DNA of 64,000 nt, from the NCBI RefSeq assembly GCF_029946505.1, contig NZ_JARZHG010000035.1:57340-121339 (forward strand), in the 5' to 3' direction. The notes under the pieces were generated by a model. It did no database searches. It was not told where the DNA came from and saw only the letters and a list, made by a program, of their open reading frames with translations. The stretch comes from Polyangium sp. y55x31 (GTDB lineage Bacteria > Myxococcota_A > Polyangia > Polyangiales > Polyangiaceae). Of this stretch, positions 8,825-17,991 are shown piece after piece. Numbering within the stretch: the stretch's first letter is position 1; every line of letters starts with the position of its first letter. The position numbers and the translations under genes were made by a program.

Positions 8825-9241
8825 ATGAACGAGCTCGAAACCTACCTCTTCTTCGATGGCAACTGCGCGGAGGCCATGCGCTTCTACGAGCGCACGTTCG
8901 GCGGCAAGATCGAGTTCATGATGAAGTTCGACGAGGGGCCGGCCCCATGTCCCGAGGGCAGCGCCGGGCGCATCATGCACGCAAGCCTCACCCTCGGCGC
9001 CCGCCGGCTGCTCGCATCCGACACCGTGCCGAAATACCCACACGAGGGCTTCAAGGGCTTCTCGGTGTCGCTCGGCTTCGCATCCACCGACGAGGCTCGG
9101 CGAGTCTTCGACACCCTGGCCGAAGGCGGCAAGGTGGCAATGCCGCTGAGCAAGACATTCTGGAGCGAGGCGTTCGGCATGGTGACCGACCGCTTCGGCG
9201 TCCCCTGGATGATCTCCGGCGGGAGCGAGACGAAACCCTGA
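8825..9241 (+). CDS. VOC family (PhnB-like glyoxalase fold) protein
   Basis: A 138-residue protein of the PhnB-like branch of the vicinal-oxygen-chelate superfamily. It shows TYLFFDGNCAEAMRFY at the N-terminus, the FGGKI strand, IMHASLTLGARRLLASD in the centre and DRFGVPWMI near the end, all typical of this branch. Such proteins are often annotated as glyoxalase/bleomycin-resistance-like; most have no proven activity. A strong ribosome-binding site, GGAGG at 8815-8819, lies six bases before the ATG and settles the start. The gene is divergent from the methyltransferase across about 160 bp. Confidence 0.85.
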   Translation: MNELETYLFFDGNCAEAMRFYERTFGGKIEFMMKFDEGPAPCPEGSAGRIMHASLTLGARRLLASDTVPKYPHEGFKGFSVSLGFASTDEARRVFDTLAEGGKVAMPLSKTFWSEAFGMVTDRFGVPWMISGGSETKP

Positions 9242-9584
9242 GCATGGGTTGTCTCATCGGGGGGCGTGGAGCCGGGGCGCTGCCCCGGGCCCCGCGGGGG
9301 CTATCCGCCCCTCGACCCGGACCAGCGCAAGCGCTGGACCATTTGGGGAAGAACTGCGCGATGCGCAGTTCTTCCCACAGGCCGGTGGCAAGACCAAAGA
9401 CGGCGTTGCCAATCGAAACGTCCGCGCCGCTGTCTTGGCTGGCAGGGTCGTCGCCGGTCTTGACTCGGCCCGTTCGATGAACTGCGCATCGCGCAGTTCA
9501 TCGACCCCGAGTCCAGCGCTTGCGCTGGTCCGGGTCCAGGGGTGGACAACCCCTGGTCGGGGTCCGGGGTGAAACCCCGGCGGC
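9242..9584. other. Noncoding spacer with nested palindromes
   Basis: No convincing gene lies between the VOC stop and the stop of the repeat lipoprotein. Short G/C homopolymer-rich runs flank a compound palindromic element (annotated separately). Since the two genes converge here, the element could also serve as a transcription terminator. Confidence 0.6.
9314..9536. repeat. Compound inverted repeat: 25-bp arms enclosing two perfect hairpins
   Basis: Bases 9314-9338 and 9512-9536 are exact reverse complements (25 bp; core CCAGCGCAAGCGCTGG is itself nearly self-complementary). Inside them are two further perfect hairpins built on the same GAACTGCGC stem: 9346-9359 with 9363-9376 (14 bp, loop GAT) and 9474-9487 with 9491-9504 (14 bp, loop ATC). 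The symmetrical outer arms with related inner hairpins resemble a non-autonomous mobile palindromic repeat rather than a simple terminator. No transposase or target-site duplication is visible. Confidence 0.75.
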
Positions 9585-11984
9585 TCAAGGGATGTCCACG
9601 CACATGATCAGGGCATTCGTGTTCGAGGGCCATTTTGGCCCGTCGTCTTGCACGCTGTAGAGCACCTCGTAGGTCCCCGAGACGACCTGCAGCGTCTTCG
9701 GGAATGTCGACATGTCGGTCGTGTCGTTCCACGTATCGCCGAGGCTGAAGGTTTCGCCTGTGACCATGCTGCGCAGACGGATGTTGCCCTCGTCGAGGTC
9801 TCCGGAGTTCGACGTGGTGATGGGCGCGCCGTCGAGGAGCAGGTGCACGACCACGTTCGACACGGGGATGTTCACCGTGACGGCGCCGTCGTTCAGCAAG
9901 GAGAGACCTTTCTGGATGAGCGCGTTCGTGTTCGAGGGCCAGTTCGGCCCGTCGTCCTGCACTGCGTACATCACGTCGTAGTTGCCCGAGACCACTTGCA
10001 GGGCCTTTGGATACGTCGGCATGTCCGTGGTGTCGTTCCACGTGTCGCCGAGGTTGAAGACCTCGCCCGTCGTGCTGCTGCGCAGGCTGATGTTGCCTTC
10101 GTCGAGATCGCTGCTGTTTGCCGCGCTGAGCGCGGCGCCGTCGAGCGTCACGCCGAACGTCACGTTGGTGACTGGAATGTCGACCGTCACCGGTCCATCG
10201 CCGGTCAGGGCCAGTGCCGCTTTGACCAACGCATTCGTGTTCGAGGGCCAGTTCGGCCCGTCGTCCTGCACCGCATACATCACGTCGTACGTGCCCGACA
10301 CGACTTGCAGCGTCTTCGGATACGTCGGCATGTCCGTCGTATCGTTCCACGTATCCCCGAGGCTGAAGGTTTCGCCCGTCGTGCTGCTGCGCAGGCTGAT
10401 GTTGCCTTCGTCGAGATCGCTGCTGTTCGCCCCGCTGAGCGGCGCTCCGTCGAGCGTCACGCCGAACGTCACATTGCTCACCGGGATGTCGACGGTCACG
10501 AGGCCGTCGCCCGTCAATGGCAATGCCGCCTGGATGAGCGCATTCGTATTCGAGGGCCAGTTCGGCCCGTCGTCCTGCACCGCATACATCACGTCGTACG
10601 TGCCCGACACGACCTGTAGCGTCTTCGGATACGTCGGCATGTCCGTCGTATCGTTCCACGTATCGCCGAGGCTGAAGGTCTCGCCCGTCGTGCTGCTGCG
10701 CAGGCTGATGTTGCCTTCGTCGAGATCGCTGCTGTTCGCCGGGCCGAGCGGCGCTCCGTCGAGCGTCACGCCGAACGTTACATTGCTCACGGGGATGTTG
10801 ACGGTCACGAGTCCGTCGCCCGTCAATGGCAATGCCGCCTGGATCAGCGCATTCGTATTCGAGGGCCAATTCGGCCCGTCGTCCTGCACCGCATACATCA
10901 CGTCGTACGTGCCCGATACGACCTGGAGAGTCTTCGGATACGTCGGCATGTCCGTCGTATCGTTCCACGTATCACCGAGGCTGAAGGTCTCGCCTGTCGT
11001 GCTGCTGCGTAGGCTGATGTTGCCTTCGTCGAGATCGCCGCTGTTCGCCGCGCTGAGCACCGCGCCGTCGAGCGTCACGCCTAACGTCACATTGCTCACG
11101 GGGATGTCGACGGTCACGGCTCCGTCCGTCATCAGGGGCAATGCCGCCTGGATCAAGGCATTCGTGTTCGACGGCCAGTTCGGCCCGTCGTCCTGCACGG
11201 CGTAGAGCACGTCGTATGTGCCCGCGACGACCTGCAAGGCCTTGGGGTACGTCGGCATGTCCGTCGTGTCGTTCCACGTGTCGCCGAGGTTGAAGACCTC
11301 GCCCGTTTCGGTGTTGCGGAGGCTGATGTAGCCTTCGTCGAGGTCGCTGCTGTTTGCCGGGCCGAGCGGCGCGCCGTCGAGCGTGACGTTCACGAGGACG
11401 TCGACCACGGGGATGTCGACGGTGAATGCGTCTCCCATCGCGACGACACAACCGTCGCCGCCGCTGCCGCCGTTGCCACCGGCACCGCCCATGCCGCCGC
11501 TGCCGCCGTTGCCGCCCATGCCGCCGGTGCCGCCGTTTCCACCCATGCCACCAGCGCCCATACCGCCGGCGCCCATGCCACCGGTGCCCATACCGCCAGC
11601 GCCACCGGCTCCGCCAGCGCCACCGGCTCCGCCAGCGCCACCGCTGCCGCCTGCGCCGCCGCTACCGCCAGCGCCACCGCTGCCGCCAGCGCCACCGGCT
11701 CCGCCAGCGCCACCGGCCCCGCCTGCGCCACCGGCTCCGCCGATGCCGCCGCTGCCGCCCGCGCCGCCCATCCCGCCGCCGCCGGAGCCCGCATCGCCCC
11801 CGCTGCCCGCATCACCCCCGCTGCCCGCATCGCCGCCCGAGCCATTGCTGCTGCTCGAAGAAGTGCTTTCTCCGCGCGACGATGTGGACGGCCCCTCGTC
11901 ACCCCCACATGCCGTCAGGACGAGCAGCCCTGCAAAGCCCACGAATACCCACGACCGAAAGGTCCGCCTCGCTCTCGTTCCCAC
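9585..11984 (-). CDS. Surface lipoprotein with Gly-rich stalk and six 103-residue tandem repeats
   Basis: A 799-residue protein. The signal peptide ends LLVLTACGG, a lipobox. Residues about 25-45 are Ser-rich, and residues about 45-180 are a low-complexity stalk of GGAGG/GGMGG units. From about residue 187 to the end there are six tandem copies of a 103-residue, beta-rich domain. Each copy carries VDIPVSNV-x(2)GVTLDG, SDLDEGNISLRS, LGDTWNDTTDMPTYPK and YAVQDDGPNWPSNTNA. The central copies are almost identical. The last copy diverges and ends in MCVDIP. The design (lipid anchor, flexible stalk, repeated beta domain) suggests a cell-surface adhesin or matrix protein. Not a family I can name. 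Confidence 0.8.
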   Translation of the reverse strand: MGTRARRTFRSWVFVGFAGLLVLTACGGDEGPSTSSRGESTSSSSSNGSGGDAGSGGDAGSGGDAGSGGGGMGGAGGSGGIGGAGGAGGAGGAGGAGGAGGSGGAGGSGGAGGSGGAGGAGGAGGAGGAGGMGTGGMGAGGMGAGGMGGNGGTGGMGGNGGSGGMGGAGGNGGSGGDGCVVAMGDAFTVDIPVVDVLVNVTLDGAPLGPANSSDLDEGYISLRNTETGEVFNLGDTWNDTTDMPTYPKALQVVAGTYDVLYAVQDDGPNWPSNTNALIQAALPLMTDGAVTVDIPVSNVTLGVTLDGAVLSAANSGDLDEGNISLRSSTTGETFSLGDTWNDTTDMPTYPKTLQVVSGTYDVMYAVQDDGPNWPSNTNALIQAALPLTGDGLVTVNIPVSNVTFGVTLDGAPLGPANSSDLDEGNISLRSSTTGETFSLGDTWNDTTDMPTYPKTLQVVSGTYDVMYAVQDDGPNWPSNTNALIQAALPLTGDGLVTVDIPVSNVTFGVTLDGAPLSGANSSDLDEGNISLRSSTTGETFSLGDTWNDTTDMPTYPKTLQVVSGTYDVMYAVQDDGPNWPSNTNALVKAALALTGDGPVTVDIPVTNVTFGVTLDGAALSAANSSDLDEGNISLRSSTTGEVFNLGDTWNDTTDMPTYPKALQVVSGNYDVMYAVQDDGPNWPSNTNALIQKGLSLLNDGAVTVNIPVSNVVVHLLLDGAPITTSNSGDLDEGNIRLRSMVTGETFSLGDTWNDTTDMSTFPKTLQVVSGTYEVLYSVQDDGPKWPSNTNALIMCVDIP
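9588..11426 (-). repeat. Six in-frame 309-bp tandem repeats
   Basis: Copies recur every 309 bp (for example the TCGTCCTGCAC sequence near 9951, 10261, 10571, 10881 and 11191). The four central copies are near-identical at DNA level, including synonymous positions, which points to recent unequal recombination or gene conversion. The outer two copies are more diverged. Confidence 0.85.
11440..11860 (-). repeat. Low-complexity Gly/Ala-rich coding repeat (lipoprotein stalk)
   Basis: About 420 bp of degenerate GCCGCCGGC-type trinucleotide and 9-bp units encoding GGAGG/GGMGG runs. It is prone to length change by slippage. Confidence 0.8.
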
Positions 11985-12190
11985 GGATGCCCCTGCTCCT
12001 CGCTGGCCTTGCGCCGGCCCAGGGACCGAACGAACCCTGACCCCTCGCGCATCGCGCCTCTACCACCGTTTTCGCGTCGCGGTCAACGGCCATCGAAATG
12101 GTGCGCGAGGCCGAGCGGGGCGGCCGACGTCGCTGCCGCGGGCCTGGCACGCTGCGTGCTCGTTGCCGCTTCATCGACCGTTTCGTCGAG

Positions 12191-12196
12191 AGGAGG
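12191..12196 (+). promoter_or_regulatory. Ribosome-binding site AGGAGG fixing the start at 12201
   Basis: A full AGGAGG four bases before the ATG at 12201. The open frame extends about 190 bp further upstream, so this site and the hydrophobic N-terminus decide the start. Confidence 0.7.
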
Positions 12197-12200
12197 CGAT

Positions 12201-14420
12201 ATGCTTTTGCGTGATGGTTTTCTTGCGCTCGTGTTGACGGGGCTCGGAGGATCGAGGGGATGCGAGGTGCCCACGTCACCGCCGCCGGACCCAGGAGCAG
12301 GCGGCGGCGCGAGCTCGACGGGGACCGGAGGCACTGGCGGCGACGCAGTTGGTGCTGGAATTGGCGGCTCGGGCGGTGAGGGTGGTGTTGGAACGGGCGG
12401 CGCAGGCGGCGGTGACGGCGCCATGGGAGGCGCGGGCGGGGCAGGGGGCAACCCGAACGTTTGTGGCGACGGAATCGTCGGCGACGACGAGTCGTGCGAT
12501 GACGGCAACACGGCCTACGGTGATGGCTGCGACCCGCAGTGGTGCATGGTGGAGCATGCATATGCCTGCACGGGCTCCCCGAGCATTTGCGTGACCGTCT
12601 GCGGCGATGGCCTGCGCGCCTCGGTGGAGGCGTGCGATGACGGAAACACGGTGAACGGCGACGGCTGCGACGCCACCTGCGAGGTCGAACCCGGCTTCGT
12701 ATGCGGCGAGGGCGAGCCGAGCGCATGCTGCGCCTACGACGAGGATGTCTACAAAAGCAATGTGCCGCTCGGCCAGCTCGTCTGCGGGAGCATCTCGGCC
12801 GCCGGCGAGGTCGACGAGTACGTCTTCACGCTGCCGACGACCGGCGACGTGCACATCGAGACGTTCGACGGCGCGGGGCCAGGTTCGTGCAGGCACCCCC
12901 TCGACACGCTCATTCGGCTTTATGCGGCCGACGGGCAGACGCAGATCTCCTGGAGCGACGACGGCGGGATCGGCGGTTGCTCGCGCATCGATGGGATCGG
13001 CGACGAAGGAGGAGCCAAGGATCCCGCGGCCATTGGCCTTCCCGCAGGCACCTATGTCCTGCGTGTCGAACGATACCCCAATGACGGCGTCATCCCGGCC
13101 TATACGCTCCTCATCGAGGCCACGGTCTGCGGCGATGGTTTGCTCCAGGGCAGCGAACCATGCGACGGGGGCGCGAGCTGCGACGCCAATTGCCAGGTGA
13201 CGGCGGCAGGCGTGGGGGAGAGCATCGAGACCGCCGAACCTCTCCCTGCATGCCCGATGTCGTACGGATCGGAGGCGCGCCTGCATGTCCCGAGCTGCTT
13301 CCCGCCCGAGGGCGCAGTCCATTGGTACAGCCACGTCGCCGCGGACAAACTGCTCGTGGTCACCGCGGACGCGGAGGGCCCCGTGGCGCTCTTCGACGAA
13401 AACGGCGAGCTCATCGAATGCGCCGCGCCCCCGACGGACGGGCCGCTCGCCACGGTCTCGAAGCCCGGAAAGACCTACCACGTGGCCGTCGCGACGCCCA
13501 CGCCCATCACGTGCTTGACGATTGAAGATCGACCCTATCACGGGCTCGTCGGTGACCTGACGGATCTCGGCGTCACGTTTTCTTCCGGCGCCGCGTCCGC
13601 GCGCTCGATGACCTTCAGCGCGACCCACGTCTACATGGGCACGCCGACGCGGGTCTTCGTGTTCCCGAAGAGCGGAAACACGATGGCGACCGTTTATGGC
13701 ACGGCAAACGGCCTCACCACGGCGCACCTCGGCGACGACCTTCTTCTCTTCGGGGATTCGTTGTTCTCGCTCAGCACCGCAGGCAGCACCCAGAACTGGA
13801 TCTGGCGGATTCATGACGTCCCGACGAACACCTGGGGGCCGACCGCCTGGGACCTCTCGCCCAATTACGCCCCGAACTCTCCCTCCCTGGCAATGGCCAC
13901 CGATGGGACCACCTTGTTCTACGTCACGAGGGGCTCCGATGGCGTCGACCCAGGCCAGGTCGAGTTTTACGCTCTCTCCCCCGCCGCGCCGGCACAGGCG
14001 CAGATCATCGGCTCGACGACCCAGCTCCACCTCGCGACGGGGCTCGCCGTCGATGCACAGCATTTCTACGTCGCCGCGGTGGGCGCCGGCGGATACGGCG
14101 TCTATCGACTCGCGCGCGCGGACCTCGCGGCCCCGCCCACGAAGATTGCGCACCTCCGGGATTATCTCGGCGTCGCGAACACCCGCACGACCGTGGTGCT
14201 CGACGACGTGCAGAACGCCGCACACCTCTACGCCCGGGACGAGTGGGGCGACATTCGTGTCGTGATTGATCCCGGCGGCGACGCGCTCGACGCGGGTGTC
14301 CTCATGAAGAGCATCTCCGGCCACAGCGACGACGCGATGGGCTACGACGGGGCCGAGGGTGTCCTTTATCTCTACGCGAAAGATTCGCTCTCCACCGGCC
14401 GCGCCTACAAGATGCATTGA
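12201..14420 (+). CDS. Cys-rich surface lipoprotein with DUF4215 repeats and a PPC-like domain
   Basis: A 739-residue exported protein. The N-terminus MLLRDGFLALVLTGLGGSRGC is a signal with a probable lipidated Cys. A Gly-rich stalk (about residues 30-85) leads to two DUF4215/myxococcal Cys-rich repeats, CGDG-x(6)E-x-CDDGN-x(4)DGCD, at about residues 87-175. Residues about 185-310 resemble a bacterial pre-peptidase C-terminal beta-sandwich (DEYVFTLPTTGDVHIET, GTYVLRVERY), followed by another Cys cluster (CGDGLLQGSEPCDGG). The C-terminal 330 residues look like a beta-propeller. No catalytic residues are evident; a surface or matrix role is likely. It is divergent from the repeat lipoprotein across about 215 bp. 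Confidence 0.8.
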   Translation: MLLRDGFLALVLTGLGGSRGCEVPTSPPPDPGAGGGASSTGTGGTGGDAVGAGIGGSGGEGGVGTGGAGGGDGAMGGAGGAGGNPNVCGDGIVGDDESCDDGNTAYGDGCDPQWCMVEHAYACTGSPSICVTVCGDGLRASVEACDDGNTVNGDGCDATCEVEPGFVCGEGEPSACCAYDEDVYKSNVPLGQLVCGSISAAGEVDEYVFTLPTTGDVHIETFDGAGPGSCRHPLDTLIRLYAADGQTQISWSDDGGIGGCSRIDGIGDEGGAKDPAAIGLPAGTYVLRVERYPNDGVIPAYTLLIEATVCGDGLLQGSEPCDGGASCDANCQVTAAGVGESIETAEPLPACPMSYGSEARLHVPSCFPPEGAVHWYSHVAADKLLVVTADAEGPVALFDENGELIECAAPPTDGPLATVSKPGKTYHVAVATPTPITCLTIEDRPYHGLVGDLTDLGVTFSSGAASARSMTFSATHVYMGTPTRVFVFPKSGNTMATVYGTANGLTTAHLGDDLLLFGDSLFSLSTAGSTQNWIWRIHDVPTNTWGPTAWDLSPNYAPNSPSLAMATDGTTLFYVTRGSDGVDPGQVEFYALSPAAPAQAQIIGSTTQLHLATGLAVDAQHFYVAAVGAGGYGVYRLARADLAAPPTKIAHLRDYLGVANTRTTVVLDDVQNAAHLYARDEWGDIRVVIDPGGDALDAGVLMKSISGHSDDAMGYDGAEGVLYLYAKDSLSTGRAYKMH

Positions 14421-14460
14421 CCCACGACACGTCCGCCGCGAGGGCCTTGCAGATCGAGCC

Positions 14461-14976
14461 TCAAACGGCGCCGAACTCGGGCCGGTAGCGGACCACGCCG
14501 GGCCGCGTGCCGAGGAAGCCCTCACGTAGCGAAAGGGCCATGAACGCCTCGTCGTGCCCCGGCACCTCCCAGCGCAACCCGAATCGCGCGGCGGGCTCGA
14601 ATCCGAAACGAGGATAATACGCGGGATGGCCGAGCACGACGACCGCGCCGTGCCCGGCCTCCCGCAGCCGTTCGAGCCCCTCGCGCACGAGCGTGCTGCC
14701 AATGCCCTTTCGGTGCCATGCGGGCAGCACGGCCATCGGCGCGAGCCCTTGCGCGACCTCGCGGCCATCTTCCCGGTCGATCACGACGGGCGAAAACAGG
14801 ACATGGCCGACGACGCAGCCGTCTTGCTCCGCGACGAGCGAAAGCGTGACGGCCTCGGCTCGGCGAAGCGCATCGACGAGCGACGCCTCGCCGGGACGGC
14901 CGAACGCGCATTCGTTCACGTGGCGCACGGCGGCGATGTCGGTCGGGACCTCGGGGCGCACGAGGAGGGAACTCAT
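14461..14976 (-). CDS. GNAT family N-acetyltransferase (YhbS-like)
   Basis: A 171-residue acetyltransferase beginning MSSLLVRPEVPTDIAAVRHV. It shows strand 4 with the acetyl-CoA loop, GLAPMAVLPAWHRKGIGSTLV (residues 77-97, with R/Q-x-x-G-x-G/A as RKGIG), and the YhbS-type segment VVLGHPAYYPRFGFEPA that gives specificity for this branch. GNATs acetylate amines on small molecules or proteins; the substrate here is not predictable. It follows the lipoprotein gene at 15030-16043 on the same strand after 53 bp. Confidence 0.88.
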   Translation of the reverse strand: MSSLLVRPEVPTDIAAVRHVNECAFGRPGEASLVDALRRAEAVTLSLVAEQDGCVVGHVLFSPVVIDREDGREVAQGLAPMAVLPAWHRKGIGSTLVREGLERLREAGHGAVVVLGHPAYYPRFGFEPAARFGLRWEVPGHDEAFMALSLREGFLGTRPGVVRYRPEFGAV

Positions 14977-15029
14977 GGCGGGCGAGCGTGGATCGAGGAA
15001 GGAACGTTTGCAACGGCCAACCGCGCAGG

Positions 15030-16043
15030 CTATCGCGGCTGTTCGAGGGATCCCAGCTCCTTCAAGAGCTTCGCGCGTGTCGCCGCTGCACGCTGATCGA
15101 GCGTCTTTCGTAACTCGAGGTCCTTCACCTTGTCGCGCTCCGCATCCCAGTCGCCGATGGCCACCGCATCCACCCAGGTGAAGAGATCACACAGATCCTG
15201 CGGCATCTCGTCGCTCTTGCTGCACCGGGCCCGCAGCTCGTCGCGATCCTTGCGATAGGCCTCCGGAAACGAGAGCGAGGTGAGGGCATACGCCCCGTTC
15301 ACGAGCGAGAGCACGGCCGGAATGATGGGCGCCGCGGGATACGAGAGGGCCGGATCCCCCGCGTCGGGATTGAAGGGCGGCCAGAAGACGTAAAACCCCT
15401 GGAGCTGCCAGGCGGGTCCGGGGCGGTATTTCACGGGGACGAACGCAGTGGCGGCGTCGCCCTTTTCCCACATGAGGATCCGCCGCGGCGGGGAGACGAG
15501 GCTGATGACGTAATAGGTGTAGCAGCAATGCGCGCCCATCGAGCTCTCGGTCATCACGACCTCGGGGACGCCGTCGCCCGTGAGGTCGCCGCAATAATCG
15601 GCGCCGAGGGTCTGGCGAAAGACGTCCGTGCCGGCCCGCTCGGTGCGGCCGTGGGCCTCGTACACGACCTTCCCGTTCGGGCCGTGAATCCGGACGAACC
15701 CCAGGCTCCCCGGGCCCGCCTCGCGCAGGTTCGCGACCCGAAACACGCCGCAGGCCGTCTCGCCATCCATTTCGATGTCGGTGAATCCCGCGGGCAGCGG
15801 CATGTTCCACGAGGAGGGCATGTCGTCCTCGGGCGTCGTCGTCGGCGGCGGCGAGGAAGGCGCGGCTGCGGTGGACGTGCTCGCAGAGGCCTGCGGCGCC
15901 GTGGTGGCCTGCGGCGTCGTGGTGGCCGGCAGCGGCGTGGTCACCGGCGGCGGGGGCGCCGGCGCGGTGCAGGCGGCGAGGAAAAACGCGAGCAGCGCGG
16001 CCTTGGGGCCACCGACGCGCGCCGAGATCGATCCGAACACCAT
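15030..16043 (-). CDS. Lipoprotein with Pro/Thr-rich linker, 337 aa
   Basis: The N-terminus reaches a lipobox FFLAAC after about 25 residues. A long Pro/Thr/Ala/Ser linker extends to about residue 75. The globular part contains DLTGDGVPEVVM, an FG-GAP-like calcium-binding loop, and MGAHCCYTYYVI with adjacent cysteines; later comes a helical segment (YRKDRDELRARC). No enzyme motif is visible. The single D-x-T-x-D-G-x-P loop suggests a partial integrin-like propeller or a calcium-stabilised fold. Function unknown. It is divergent from the HEAT-repeat gene across about 65 bp. Confidence 0.72.
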   Translation of the reverse strand: MVFGSISARVGGPKAALLAFFLAACTAPAPPPPVTTPLPATTTPQATTAPQASASTSTAAAPSSPPPTTTPEDDMPSSWNMPLPAGFTDIEMDGETACGVFRVANLREAGPGSLGFVRIHGPNGKVVYEAHGRTERAGTDVFRQTLGADYCGDLTGDGVPEVVMTESSMGAHCCYTYYVISLVSPPRRILMWEKGDAATAFVPVKYRPGPAWQLQGFYVFWPPFNPDAGDPALSYPAAPIIPAVLSLVNGAYALTSLSFPEAYRKDRDELRARCSKSDEMPQDLCDLFTWVDAVAIGDWDAERDKVKDLELRKTLDQRAAATRAKLLKELGSLEQPR

Positions 16044-16107
16044 GCATACAAGGTAGCTGCGGCGGCGCGGCGCGTGGAGACCTTTCTTTTGGTCCGAGGC
16101 CAGGGTA

Positions 16108-16854
16108 GTGGGAGGCGTGAGTTACGAATCTCGCCTCGAAGGCCTCCTCGCGCTCGACCCGCCGCCCGATCCCGCGCTCGTCCCCGCGCTCCGGGCCGCC
16201 GTTGACGCCATCGCGACCTTGCCCGGCGTCGAACCAGGGCGCTCCTCGACGTGGAGACTCACGCCCATCGGCGGCGGGCTCGTGAACGAGCAAGCGTTCG
16301 ACTGGGAGGTGCAGGTCGAATGGCTCCGTCGCATCCTGGCCGAGGTCCTCGCACCCCGCGGTTTGTCCCTCATGGGCAAACTCGAAGCCATCGGGGAGGA
16401 CGACGAACCCCTCGCCGTCGTGCGCGTCGAGGCCTCCGGAATCGTGGTCGAGGCCGTCGAAGCAGAGCCGGACGATCCCGAGGGATGGATCGATTTGCTG
16501 AAAAACGGGAGCGAGGAAGATCGAGCGATCGCCGCCGAACAACTCGCCGCCTACGACGAGCACGTCGCGGTCCCGGCCCTCACCCGCGCGCTCACGGATC
16601 CGAGCGGGGACGTGCGCAGGCGCGCGCTCGAAACGCTCGGCCAATTCGAAGAAGCCGCTCTCCCGGCGCTCGATGCCGTCATCGGCTGCCTTTCCGACGA
16701 AAACCCCTTCGTTCGTTACTGGGCCACCTTCGCGCTCGGCCGGATGGGAAGCCGGGCGGCTCCTGCGCTGGGGCGCCTCGAAGAGCTGACGCTCGACACG
16801 GCCGAGGGCCCGCGGTATGGCGCGATCGACGCCATCCGGCGAATTCGATCCTGA
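16108..16854 (+). CDS. HEAT-repeat domain protein, 248 aa
   Basis: The C-terminal half (about residues 125-245) contains three HEAT repeats, seen as helical pairs with the patterns DRAIAAEQLAAYDEHVAVPAL, DPSGDVRRRALETLGQF and ENPFVRYWATFALGRMG. These are PBS-lyase-type HEAT repeats that mediate protein binding. The N-terminal half is an unrecognised alpha/beta region. Starts are GTG codons; 16108 is used here and 16117 is an alternative with GGAGG too close upstream to be decisive. Soluble, function unknown. Confidence 0.72.
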   Translation: MGGVSYESRLEGLLALDPPPDPALVPALRAAVDAIATLPGVEPGRSSTWRLTPIGGGLVNEQAFDWEVQVEWLRRILAEVLAPRGLSLMGKLEAIGEDDEPLAVVRVEASGIVVEAVEAEPDDPEGWIDLLKNGSEEDRAIAAEQLAAYDEHVAVPALTRALTDPSGDVRRRALETLGQFEEAALPALDAVIGCLSDENPFVRYWATFALGRMGSRAAPALGRLEELTLDTAEGPRYGAIDAIRRIRS

Positions 16855-16905
16855 AGAGCACCTTCGCCGGCGTGCGCGAGCGGGTGACTCACGCGGCCTC
16901 GAATT

Positions 16906-17919
16906 TCACATCGCCCCCGCCCGCGCCCGCCACGCGGCCAGGATTCGTTGCTCCTTGCCTTCGTCGATGCCGAGCTTGGGCAACTCGGGCCGAGGTTTTG
17001 CTTGCCAGCCTGTGCGCATCAGCGCCCACGTGTCCGCGATCGTCTCGATCATCGGGCGACAGCGGAGCCCGAGCCGTTCGGCGCGCGGGCCGGCCATCTG
17101 CCACGCGGCGCCGCATTCCGTGTTCATCGGCGCCCAGATCGGGAGCTCGCTCCACGGCTCGACGTCGTGCGCGAGGAGAAAATCATCTTCGACCCACACG
17201 AGGTTCGCCGAACTCTCCGTGACCTTCGCGCAATCCGAAAGGAATGCACCGAACGTCGGATGCCCCAGAGGTCCGGCGACGTTCAGCGCGCCTCCTTCGC
17301 CGCGTTCCAGGAGGTCCAAGGTCAATGTCGCGACGTCACGAGCGTCGATGAGCTGCATCGACACCGCGGGTGATCCCGGCGCGAGCACCTCACCGCCGGC
17401 CGCGATCCGCGAAAGCCACCACGGAAGCCGACCGACGTCCTCGTACGGCCCAACGATCACGCCCAGGCGCAAGAGCAACGCGGCATTGCCATAATGCTCG
17501 ACGATGGCCCGCTCGCACCCGGCCTTGAGCGTCCCATAATCGCCGTCGTCGGGTCCGGCATCCGGCGCGCAATCGTACACACGGCTCGTATCGTCGACCG
17601 GGAGCCGCGGCCGATCGACGTAGACCGACGCTGACGAGGCAAACGCATACATGGGGGCGACCTCGCGCAGCACGGCCGCGGCCTGGCCGACCACACGCGG
17701 CACGTAGCCGCTCGTATCCACCACCGCGTCCCAGCGCCCGGCCCGCAATCGTTCGAGATCGGCCCGCTCGGTCCGGTCCCCGCGAATCACCTCCACGCCG
17801 GGCGGGTCGCTGAACCTTCGTCCGCGGTTGAACGTGGTCACGTGGTGGCCACGCCCGAGTGCCTCCGTGACGATCGTTCGACCGAGAAACGCCGTACCGC
17901 CGAGAACGAGGATCCGCAT
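16906..17919 (-). CDS. NAD-dependent epimerase/dehydratase (extended SDR)
   Basis: A 337-residue extended short-chain dehydrogenase/reductase. It begins MRILVLGGTAFLGR with the nucleotide-binding GGTAFLG (residues 7-13), has FASSASVYVD as the catalytic-Ser strand and YGTLKAGCE as the YxxxK active site. Such proteins act on nucleotide sugars or other oxidised substrates; the GGTAFLG variant and the C-terminal region resemble the branch often annotated as reductase/epimerase of unknown substrate. The open frame continues about 110 codons upstream, but the Rossmann motif fixes the start at 17919. Divergent from the DUF4419 gene across 72 bp. Confidence 0.83.
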   Translation of the reverse strand: MRILVLGGTAFLGRTIVTEALGRGHHVTTFNRGRRFSDPPGVEVIRGDRTERADLERLRAGRWDAVVDTSGYVPRVVGQAAAVLREVAPMYAFASSASVYVDRPRLPVDDTSRVYDCAPDAGPDDGDYGTLKAGCERAIVEHYGNAALLLRLGVIVGPYEDVGRLPWWLSRIAAGGEVLAPGSPAVSMQLIDARDVATLTLDLLERGEGGALNVAGPLGHPTFGAFLSDCAKVTESSANLVWVEDDFLLAHDVEPWSELPIWAPMNTECGAAWQMAGPRAERLGLRCRPMIETIADTWALMRTGWQAKPRPELPKLGIDEGKEQRILAAWRARAGAM

Positions 17920-17991
17920 GCGGACACCATGCCCGTTCGAGCCCGAGATGCCAAGTTTGGCCGCCCCCCGCCGGCCGAGGGATGATGTAGA

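Noticed and set aside
11440..11860. CRISPR-like short repeats in the Gly-rich region
   Set aside because: The units are in-frame 9-bp coding repeats without spacers, encoding a lipoprotein stalk.
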